Below are positions 8,019 to 13,576 of a DNA stretch of 14,458 bases, piece after piece; position 1 is the first letter of the stretch; each line of letters starts with the position of its first letter. The DNA lies in the NCBI GenBank assembly GCA_028718045.1, contig JAQUMQ010000012.1, forward strand, positions 1 through 14,458. Reading direction: 5' to 3'. A program made the position numbers and the translations under genes. Below the pieces are notes generated by a model. It was not told the DNA's origin, ran no database searches, and saw only the letters and a list, made by a program, of their open reading frames with translations. The DNA is from Actinomycetota bacterium. GTDB lineage: Bacteria > Actinomycetota > Humimicrobiia > Humimicrobiales > Humimicrobiaceae.

Positions 8019-9026
8019 ATGTCATTAGGTATTAATGCAACAACTACTGAGGGTATGGTATTAGCAGCTGATAGCCGACAATCTTATCGAAATCAAAAAG
8101 GAATGGCTAGAATTGGATCAGATTCGGCATCTAAAATATTCAAACTGTCTGATCAAGTTGGAATAATCGTAGCTGGCCTAGCTTTTTTACCTGAAAATGG
8201 AGTCCCAAAAAATATCAGTAATTTTGTTGTTGATTTTTGTGATTCTGTCGATTTACAAAAACTTAATATTGATCAGATATCAGAAAAAATTTTATCTTTT
8301 TTTGGAGATCATTATACAAAATATGCGGAAGAAACAGAAAAACAAATCAAAGCAGATTTTATTAGCAAAGGTTTTTCAAATGTGAAATTGGATAGAACAA
8401 ATAATGAAATTAAGTTTTCTTATTTTGTTAATCATTTGTCTCAACAAAACGGAACTATCGACTTAGGTATTTTAGAATTTTTGATTGCTGGTTATAATAA
8501 AGAAGGGTCACATAAAGTTAAAGTCGTAATAGTTCCTCATAATATAGAACGCGCAAATTTAGATAGTCAATCTAAAAATAAGGAATTTGGTTCAAGCTGG
8601 ATCGGTCAAAAGGATGTTGTCTCTCGCGTTGTAGCCGGCTTTGACCCGAGAATAGAATTATTGCCGTTTGTCAAAAAAGCTTTTGAAGAATCCGGCAACG
8701 AAGAGATTATAAAACAATTGAATAGTTTACAATATATTATTCAATGGGGAACAATGACATTACAAGACGCTATAGATTTTTGTAAGCTAGCTATAGAAAC
8801 TACAACTGCCATACAGAGATTTTCCGATGGTATTAAAGCGGATCCTGGTGATATGCCTGGCGTAGGTGGTCCAATCGATATGGCAGTTATTACTCCAAAA
8901 AAAGGTTTTGTTTGGATTAATAAGAAAAACCTTAAGCTCGGAAATAAAGAAGTTGATTTAAATGAAATCGATGACTTAGTTAACCCTGGTCCTGAAAAGA
9001 GTAAAAATGAAACAAAAAAGAAATAG
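8019..9026 (+). CDS. Proteasome beta/HslV-like Ntn hydrolase
   Basis: The first 60 residues match the 20S proteasome fold: GMVLAADSR (Asp18, Arg20), then SASKIFKL with Lys39 in the place of the beta-subunit Lys33, then VGIIVAGLA. Counting back 16 residues from the Asp, as in beta subunits (Thr1 to Asp17), lands on Ser2. Removal of Met1 would expose an N-terminal serine rather than threonine. The rest is longer than a normal beta subunit (335 against about 200-240 residues), with a charged C-terminal tail. A second conserved-looking block, GGPIDMAVITPKKG, resembles the last proteasome strands. The start has AAAGGAG at 8007-8013, 5 nt away. There is no propeptide and no ATPase partner in view. 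An intracellular self-assembling peptidase is likely, and its substrate is unknown. Confidence 0.75.
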   Translation: MSLGINATTTEGMVLAADSRQSYRNQKGMARIGSDSASKIFKLSDQVGIIVAGLAFLPENGVPKNISNFVVDFCDSVDLQKLNIDQISEKILSFFGDHYTKYAEETEKQIKADFISKGFSNVKLDRTNNEIKFSYFVNHLSQQNGTIDLGILEFLIAGYNKEGSHKVKVVIVPHNIERANLDSQSKNKEFGSSWIGQKDVVSRVVAGFDPRIELLPFVKKAFEESGNEEIIKQLNSLQYIIQWGTMTLQDAIDFCKLAIETTTAIQRFSDGIKADPGDMPGVGGPIDMAVITPKKGFVWINKKNLKLGNKEVDLNEIDDLVNPGPEKSKNETKKK

Positions 9027-9099
9027 AATCCGTTTGAGTTTGATTAAATTAGGACTGTTGGAAGATAACTAAAGTTTAAAAAATTAATTTATTACATAC

Positions 9100-9118
9100 A
9101 ATTAACGCAGAGTTAATT
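9100..9118. other. Short palindrome in the 9027-9132 gap
   Basis: AATTAAC-GCAGA-GTTAATT is a 7-bp perfect inverted repeat 14 nt before the next ATG. It could be an operator or a weak hairpin. No convincing promoter boxes accompany it, and the rest of the gap shows nothing else. Confidence 0.3.
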
Positions 9119-9132
9119 AATAAACCTAAGAT

Positions 9133-9690
9133 ATGAAATATTTTTATCCAATTTTTACAATTTGTCTGGTTATAATAATCGGGTTTTTAACTCTGGGCAA
9201 ACAAAACAAAGAGAAAAAACTAACAACTCCTATTTCCGATATTAAATTTACTCAAATTAAAGAAGATAGCCCTGATTCTAAAATTTCCTATAAATTTAAT
9301 GGGGAAGATAAAGAACTTATCAAAAAAAACTTTGTAGCCGCCGGAACAGAAGTTAAATACTATGATTTTGATAAAGACGGACAAAACGAAGTGTTTATCT
9401 ATACAACCGCTGGTGCTAATCATTTTAACGGTTATGTTTTTAATATTGATGAAAAAGGCAACCTGAAAGAAATTTGTACTAAAGATTTTGATCAAAGCAC
9501 TGATAACTTAGGAAAAGAAATTACAAATTGCTATTTTTATGGATCAAGTGTTGAACTTAAAGATTTTAACGACGATGGCTATATGGACATTATTACAAGC
9601 GACAGAGATTTTAATACGAATTATGTTCTAGCGTCAGTATACAGAATCTATGTTTGGTCTAAAGATAAAAATATGTTTTTAAGGGACTAG
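9133..9690 (+). CDS. Membrane-anchored extracytoplasmic protein with FG-GAP-like calcium sites
   Basis: The 185-residue product starts with a hydrophobic segment (about residues 5-22) that should act as an uncleaved anchor or signal, with no lipobox Cys. The outer part contains two Asp-rich loops, DFDKDGQNEV (78-87) and DFNDDGYMDI (144-153). These follow the DxDxDG pattern of FG-GAP/VCBS repeats that bind calcium in beta-propeller blades. At only two repeats it is shorter than typical propellers. The ribosome binding site is weak. The next gene follows after 3 nt, so the two probably form one unit. Binding or scaffolding at the cell surface is a guess from the repeat type. Confidence 0.6.
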   Translation: MKYFYPIFTICLVIIIGFLTLGKQNKEKKLTTPISDIKFTQIKEDSPDSKISYKFNGEDKELIKKNFVAAGTEVKYYDFDKDGQNEVFIYTTAGANHFNGYVFNIDEKGNLKEICTKDFDQSTDNLGKEITNCYFYGSSVELKDFNDDGYMDIITSDRDFNTNYVLASVYRIYVWSKDKNMFLRD

Positions 9691-9693
9691 TCT

Positions 9694-10323
9694 ATGAAAA
9701 AATGTTTGAATAAATTATTTGTATTTCTTTCCAAAAATTGGTTAATAATATGTTTAATTATTATAGCCATTTTGTCTTTCATTGATTTAAAATCCTATTT
9801 ATGGAAGACTAAATTATTTATAAATCCGGGAGCTTTCCAAAATTTTCTATTACTCTTAGCATTTGAAGCAGCGTCATACTATGCCTATATAACATACAAA
9901 ATGTGGAAGCTTAATAAAGATCCAGTACTAAGAATTCAATGGAATGATTTGGGCAGAGATAATTACTTTAAACAAATGAAAGCTGATAAAGAATTCTTAT
10001 ATAATACCTATACAGATTTACAGATCGTTAATGACGGCAATGGTTCTGCAAGAGATTTATTAATTGAAGTCGAATCAACATGCAGTAAAGAGTTGCCAAG
10101 ATTAAGAAATGTTACTTCAATTGGACCGAGTGGAAGTACCCAGCTTCGCTATGAAGGTTGGCAATTAGGAAGTAATCGTAATAGAGAATTTAATAATGAA
10201 GATCGTTCGTATGCCGAACCTTTTCAAATCATTATTTCTTACACAGATTCTCAGGGGTCAAAGCAACAAAATGTTTTCATAGTCGACGAAAATTATAATG
10301 ATGGATTTAAAATATTAAAATAA
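9694..10323 (+). CDS. Two-TM membrane protein of unknown function
   Basis: The 209-residue protein has two predicted membrane helices (about residues 12-30 and 48-68) joined by a short loop. A polar C-terminal domain of about 140 residues follows, rich in beta-strand pattern (LQIVNDGNGSARDLLIEVE, then FQIIISYTD). The NDGNGSARDL stretch is like segments found in many uncharacterised bacterial membrane proteins, where it marks an Ig-like fold; that resemblance is weak. AAGGGA at 9681-9686 lies 7 nt before the ATG, inside the end of the previous gene. Only 5 nt separate it from the next gene. Confidence 0.6.
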   Translation: MKKCLNKLFVFLSKNWLIICLIIIAILSFIDLKSYLWKTKLFINPGAFQNFLLLLAFEAASYYAYITYKMWKLNKDPVLRIQWNDLGRDNYFKQMKADKEFLYNTYTDLQIVNDGNGSARDLLIEVESTCSKELPRLRNVTSIGPSGSTQLRYEGWQLGSNRNREFNNEDRSYAEPFQIIISYTDSQGSKQQNVFIVDENYNDGFKILK

Positions 10324-10328
10324 ACTAT

Positions 10329-10922
10329 ATGAGTCTACATGATGATGTTTTTAGACAACAGGTTTGGGCTTTCTTCTGTGATGATTTAGAAAGTTGTTTA
10401 TTCGTATCTAAACTCAAACAATGTGGAATTAAAGAATTTAAAGGTGGGTTAAATTTTACAGCAGCTTTAACTATTTTTTCTGTAATAGATTTTTTAGCAG
10501 GTTTTTGGATGGGCAAAAAAGCTGAACAATCGGAAATAGCAAAATTTATCTGCAAGTATTTTGGTAAATATAGTTTAGCATTATCTGATGAAAAACTCTG
10601 TAAACAATTTTATAATGTATTCAGAAATGGCTTATCACATCAATGGTCTCCAAAACTATCAGGAGTTGCAATGGATTTTACAGTTGAACATTTAATACTG
10701 GAAGATAAATCTACAAAACTCTTACATTTAAACGTGCCATTCTTCTATAAGATTTCTGTTAAAGCCTTTAGGGATTATGAAAAAGATTTGGATTCAGATC
10801 CAACTTTAGCCGAGAAATTCAAAAGACGATATGACAACTTAATTGAAAACGATGGTATGCAATCCTTAGAATATTTTAAAAGCCTATATAATTTTGATGT
10901 TGAAAAAAGTAAAAAACAATGA
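10329..10922 (+). CDS. HEPN-like protein (possible RNase)
   Basis: This 197-residue, largely helical protein has the motif R99-N-G-L-S-H104 after a helix (KQFYNVFRN). This is the Rx4H pattern, with Asn after Arg, found in HEPN ribonucleases of toxin-antitoxin and defence systems. The helix with FSVIDFLAGFW near residues 50-60 resembles the first HEPN helix. No Shine-Dalgarno is visible, and the ATG lies 5 nt after the upstream stop, so translation is probably coupled. The end overlaps the next gene by ATGA. Catalysis is inferred from the motif. Non-nuclease HEPN relatives exist. Confidence 0.5.
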   Translation: MSLHDDVFRQQVWAFFCDDLESCLFVSKLKQCGIKEFKGGLNFTAALTIFSVIDFLAGFWMGKKAEQSEIAKFICKYFGKYSLALSDEKLCKQFYNVFRNGLSHQWSPKLSGVAMDFTVEHLILEDKSTKLLHLNVPFFYKISVKAFRDYEKDLDSDPTLAEKFKRRYDNLIENDGMQSLEYFKSLYNFDVEKSKKQ

Positions 10923-11620
10923 CCCACCTCAAACCCAAACAACATTATATCGATCGTTATGATAAAAATACAATTGAAGAATGTAGGCGGATTACCAAAA
11001 GACCTAAAAATCAATCTCAAGCTTCTAAGATTGTTAAAAATGTTCTTCTCTATATCACCAAGGGCGAAAGAGCAATAAATAAAGATGAGACAATTTCAAA
11101 ATGGATGGAGTATGACGAGAAAAAAGATAAAATGCTCAAAAAAGAACCTAAGTTCTTTCCAACTTGTCTAAATTGTTCTATTCCTATGAAGTACGATATT
11201 AAAGAACTCTATGAGCAGCTTGATTCAGACAAATTACATATTAAATTCTTTTTTGTTTGTCCAAATTGTAGATCTTACAGAATATTTTTAGAAAACAATA
11301 AAGAATACATACCAGAAAAACCAAAATGTCCAGAATGTAATACTGTATTATTAGGCAAAGTTACAAGAAAGAACAATAAACAGCATAAACACATTTCATA
11401 TTGTACCAATTGCAACTATAAAGATTCTTGGAACATGACATTAAAGCCAACAATGCCTAAGGTAGATCTTAATTTATCAAAAGACAGAAGGAAATATTGC
11501 TTGACTGAAAAAGAAACATTAGAATATTCTAATGCAAAATTTGATCTTGAAGCTTGTTCTAAATTGCTTGAAGAACACGAGAAAACCAAGAAGAAGAATA
11601 ACCAATTAAAAAACCCATAG
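10919..11620 (+). CDS. Zinc-ribbon protein with four CxxC pairs
   Basis: The 233-residue product has four CxxC knuckles at residues 83-86, 114-117, 137-140 and 162-165, enough for two zinc ribbons in series. Its N and C termini are lysine-rich. It starts inside the HEPN-like gene (ATGA overlap), so the pair is translationally coupled and may work together as nuclease and nucleic-acid-binding partner, or as toxin and antitoxin. That is only an inference from the overlap. I do not recognise the family beyond the zinc ribbons. Confidence 0.65.
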   Translation: MTHLKPKQHYIDRYDKNTIEECRRITKRPKNQSQASKIVKNVLLYITKGERAINKDETISKWMEYDEKKDKMLKKEPKFFPTCLNCSIPMKYDIKELYEQLDSDKLHIKFFFVCPNCRSYRIFLENNKEYIPEKPKCPECNTVLLGKVTRKNNKQHKHISYCTNCNYKDSWNMTLKPTMPKVDLNLSKDRRKYCLTEKETLEYSNAKFDLEACSKLLEEHEKTKKKNNQLKNP

Positions 11621-11684
11621 AACTTCTATGGCATAAATAATATAATAAAATATCATAAAAATACAAAAGGACACTAAAAAATAT

Positions 11685-11843
11685 ATGCCTAAGTGTCCAA
11701 AGTGTAAAAGTCAAAATATAGTTGATGAAGGTTTAAAATACTCTGTTAATCAACAAAATTCCCCAAAACCAATCTTTAAGTGTAAAAATTGTGGGGAAGT
11801 GTTTAAGATTGATGAGGATATAAAAAAGACAAAAAATCAATAA
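11685..11843 (+). CDS. Mini zinc-ribbon protein, 52 residues
   Basis: This short ORF has two knuckles, CPKC (residues 4-7) and CKNC (33-36), in a simple one-zinc ribbon followed by an acidic then basic tail. The only ribosome-site candidate is AAAAGG at 11665-11670, 14 nt upstream, which is weak. The clean MPKCPKCKS start and paired cysteines are the case for it. The 64-nt gap before it contains a small hairpin (CCATAG/CTATGG, 11615-11631) without a T run. Confidence 0.6.
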   Translation: MPKCPKCKSQNIVDEGLKYSVNQQNSPKPIFKCKNCGEVFKIDEDIKKTKNQ

Positions 11844-11857
11844 TATGCCTATAAACG

Positions 11858-11889
11858 TTGACTTTTATATGTATTTGTAGTAGTATAAT
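11858..11889 (+). promoter_or_regulatory. Possible promoter of the DGR target gene
   Basis: TTGACT at 11858-11863 is followed by TATAAT at 11884-11889. The 20-nt spacing is long; with TAGTAT (11881-11886) as -10 box it becomes 17 nt. Either choice gives a leader of about 110 nt before the GTG at 12009. Confidence 0.45.
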
Positions 11890-12008
11890 ATCAATAATCT
11901 TAAACTCTTCTGAGGCTAAATACGCACGAAATAACAAAATATTCCTGCCTATTTAGGCACAGAAGTAGAAGAAAAGAAAGAATAACACAAGGGAAGGAGT
12001 GGTCTATC
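11890..12008 (+). promoter_or_regulatory. Leader of the DGR target gene with small hairpin and strong RBS
   Basis: The leader holds a palindrome TGCCTA-TT-TAGGCA at 11946-11959, then a purine-rich stretch, then AAGGAG at 11994-11999 placed 9 nt before the GTG start. The base composition turns sharply GC-rich at the start codon. Confidence 0.4.
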
Positions 12009-12638
12009 GTGATCACGCAAGCAAGTCTTACGACGGGGTTGCAGTTTCGCCCCGCCGAACCGACGAATCTCGCTGAGGTACTCGGTCTTCAAGCCGAAAA
12101 GCTCATCGAGATTGGTGTGCCCGCAGAGGTCAAGGTCGTGGTAGACAAGTACCGCAACGACCTGATGGCGGCCATCAAGGCTTTCGAGTGGAAGCTCGAG
12201 CTGGTTGAGATTGGCCTCATCAACGTCGCCATCTGCGACTTCCGCGCCCGCGCCAGCTTCCTCTGCGAGGTAGCCAACATCCCCGTCGACCGTCGCTACA
12301 CTGACCCGGACAAGTGCACCAACTTCGAGGGCATCGTGACCCCCGAAGGCATCGCCATCGTCCATGCTCAGTTCGGCAAGAAGTACGCCAACCACGCACC
12401 CTGCAACGTCCGCACCATCCACGACCCCACCGAGACTCTTGGCACTCTCACCGTCGGCCTCCACGGCCTCATCTACGAGCCGACACTGCTCAACGAGATC
12501 TACATGGATCTTCCTGGCTCGGTCTCTGCCCGTGGCAACGTGCCGTATCTCTGCCTCTACGACGACGGGCTGTACCTCAATGCCCGCTATGGCGTCGCTG
12601 CCATTCCGAACTACGGCTCCGTCTCATTCGGGAGTTAG
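12009..12638 (+). CDS. DGR target protein, diversified at its C-terminus
   Basis: The 209-residue protein is the substrate of the retroelement. Its last 37 residues are encoded by the variable repeat, so the cell can make many versions. Ten codons differ from the template: residues 173, 175, 182, 184, 187, 193, 195, 196, 197 and 199 (now S, R, C, Y, G, R, G, V, A, I, where the template would give N or D/E). The invariant frame VPYL-L, LYLNA and PNYGSVSFG should hold the fold. This is reminiscent of C-type-lectin-like DGR targets, but I cannot confirm that fold. Residues 1-170 are unrecognised, with no signal peptide or membrane helix, so the protein may be cytoplasmic. It uses GTG with a good AAGGAG. 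The gene is strikingly GC-rich with GC-rich third positions, unlike every other gene here, which points to foreign origin or special constraint. Several other frames across it are open only because of this composition. Confidence 0.85.
   Translation: MITQASLTTGLQFRPAEPTNLAEVLGLQAEKLIEIGVPAEVKVVVDKYRNDLMAAIKAFEWKLELVEIGLINVAICDFRARASFLCEVANIPVDRRYTDPDKCTNFEGIVTPEGIAIVHAQFGKKYANHAPCNVRTIHDPTETLGTLTVGLHGLIYEPTLLNEIYMDLPGSVSARGNVPYLCLYDDGLYLNARYGVAAIPNYGSVSFGS
12517..12635 (+). repeat. DGR variable repeat (VR)
   Basis: This 119-bp stretch aligns without gaps to the template repeat 558 bp downstream. Of 17 differences, 15 lie at template adenines (examples: AAT to TCT, AAT to CGT, AAC to TGC, GAG to GGG, GAC to GTC). 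The 2 others (T to A and T to G) are in the last 15 bp, where the IMH of VR normally differs from IMH* of TR. It ends immediately before the TAG stop. Confidence 0.95.
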
Positions 12639-12645
12639 GTCTCTT

Positions 12646-12695
12646 GGATTCCTTGGTCCCTTGGATTTCGGTCCCGAAGGGACCTTGCTGAATCC
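12646..12695 (+). other. Alternative hairpins just after the VR (candidate DGR cruciform)
   Basis: A tight hairpin GGTCCC-GAA-GGGACC occupies 12670-12684, 34 nt after the VR end. A second GGTCCC at 12655-12660 can pair with the same GGGACC, closed further out by GGATTC (12646-12651) and GAATCC (12690-12695). The two GGTCCC copies belong to an imperfect tandem repeat (TTGGATT...GGTCCC). In the Bordetella phage DGR a hairpin just 3' of VR aids homing. This one has the right place and type. Confidence 0.6.
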
Positions 12696-12724
12696 AGCCC
12701 AGCTCCCACACCCCCCCCGACTCC

Positions 12725-12778
12725 AAAACGGATGGTCCAGTGCAATCAAATGCACAACCCGCGGACTATCCGTTTTTT
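12725..12778 (+). terminator. Terminator of the DGR target gene
   Basis: The arms AAAACGGAT (12725-12733) and ATCCGTTTT (12768-12776) pair, extended inward by GGTCC/GGAC, with a nested GTGCA/TGCAC hairpin, and end in a run of six T. A run of eight C (12711-12718) lies just before it. Confidence 0.8.
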
Positions 12779-13074
12779 CATTTAAGAATAAAAAGTTTGG
12801 CAAAAAATAAATTTGCAATTAAATAGCTGATGATTTATATTTTTAATAGAGTGTAGTTATCTTTAGTTTACGGATTAAAGAAACGAATCTCGAACCATGA
12901 AGTATTTAACTTTATGGTAATAGATACTCCTTGTTGATTTTTAGGTCAAGAATTCAATTTGATTTGAATTGCTTGCTTAATAACAATGTAGCTATGAGCT
13001 GCTTCAGGAGAAATTTCCTAATTTAAATATTAGAAAAATCTCTGTAGATTTAGATGAAAATCAGCATATTTTGA
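12779..13074 (+). other. AT-rich spacer upstream of the template repeat
   Basis: No gene is seen in these 296 bases. They contain a small palindrome (AATTCAA/TTGAATT, 12951-12970). They should hold the promoter and 5' part of the template RNA, since DGR template RNAs extend beyond the repeat. I find no clear -35/-10 pair and no likeness to the sequence upstream of the VR. Confidence 0.35.
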
Positions 13075-13193
13075 GCTCGGTCAATGCCAATGGCAACGTG
13101 CCGTATCTCAACCTCAACGACGACGAGCTGTACCTCAATGCCAACTATGACGACAATGCCAATCCGAACTACGGCTCCGTCTCTTTCGGTAGT
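13075..13193 (+). repeat. DGR template repeat (TR)
   Basis: This is the 119-bp invariant template for mutagenic copying into the VR. It contains 30 adenines, many as AAC/AAT codons in register with the target gene, the design that allows wide amino-acid change without stop codons. Fifteen of the 30 differ in the VR, and no other base in the body does. The repeat is GC-rich, like the target gene, but its flanks are AT-rich. It lies between the target gene and avd. Confidence 0.95.
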
Positions 13194-13200
13194 ATCTGAC

Positions 13201-13230
13201 AAAATCCCGAAATAAATTATTCGGGATTTT
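13201..13230. terminator. Terminator between the template RNA and avd
   Basis: A perfect 11-bp stem AAAATCCCGAA / TTCGGGATTTT with an 8-nt loop has T or A runs on both sides, so it could stop the template RNA (+ strand) and the avd mRNA (- strand). The avd stop codon lies in its loop, so one arm is coding. Confidence 0.75.
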
Positions 13231-13576
13231 TGTTTTTAATATCTTTAATCCAACCGCCCGTCATTCTGCCCATTTCTTGTAAATTGCCTTCTAAAAGAAT
13301 ATACTTTTTTTGGTTGACAGATTTTGTTTCATAAAGCAAGCGAATTAGAACTTTTAATAGGTCAATATTATTGCTTATTTTGTTTAACTTTTTTAATTTA
13401 GAATTTATTTCATCATATTCTGCCAAGCAAACTAATTCCAATACTTCTAATGCTAGAGTTTCAATTCTTTTTCCCAATACTTCTTTGGAAGATTTTGGAA
13501 AGTTAATTGAGTATGAATAATACTGTTTGTAAAAATCATAGGTTTTTACAAACAAAGGAGTTTGATTTTGAGACAT
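13217..13576 (-). CDS. avd: DGR accessory variability protein (Avd)
   Basis: This 119-residue all-helical protein matches the Avd/four-helix-bundle family (related to 23S rRNA intervening-sequence proteins). It has PLFVKTYDFYK at the N-terminus, FPKS with LGKRIETLALEVLELV in helix 2, and EMGRMTGGWIK at the end. In Bordetella phage BPP-1 Avd forms a pentamer that binds the reverse transcriptase and template RNA and is needed for diversification. The ATG at 13576 has AAAGAGG 5 nt upstream; an in-frame ATG 15 nt further out (13591) is less likely. It is on the strand opposite the target, template and reverse transcriptase, which is unlike the usual co-directional layout, and its start overlaps that of the reverse transcriptase gene by 9 bp. 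Confidence 0.88.
   Translation of the reverse strand: MSQNQTPLFVKTYDFYKQYYSYSINFPKSSKEVLGKRIETLALEVLELVCLAEYDEINSKLKKLNKISNNIDLLKVLIRLLYETKSVNQKKYILLEGNLQEMGRMTGGWIKDIKNKNPE
13525..13553. promoter_or_regulatory. Perfect 11-bp inverted repeat abutting the reverse transcriptase RBS
   Basis: GTTTGTAAAAA and TTTTTACAAAC flank a 7-nt loop and end one base before the AAAGGAG (13554-13560) of the reverse transcriptase gene. In mRNA it would form a hairpin next to the ribosome site. It also codes for the conserved FVKTYDFYK region of avd, so it may be partly a codon effect. Confidence 0.45.

Noticed and set aside
2695..10922. TGA recoded as glycine, as in some candidate phyla
   Set aside because: TGA ends the helicase just before the next start, ends the HNH gene before a terminator, and ends the HEPN-like gene in an ATGA overlap, all consistent with its use as stop.
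11615..11631. CCATAG/CTATGG hairpin as terminator after the zinc-ribbon gene
   Set aside because: The stem is 6 bp and AT-rich, and no T run follows.
11949..12464. Long open frame on the minus strand, and others on the plus strand within 12314-12818
   Set aside because: They lie across the GC-rich target gene and are open because of its composition. Only the frame at 12009 has a good ribosome site and a VR in register with the TR codons.
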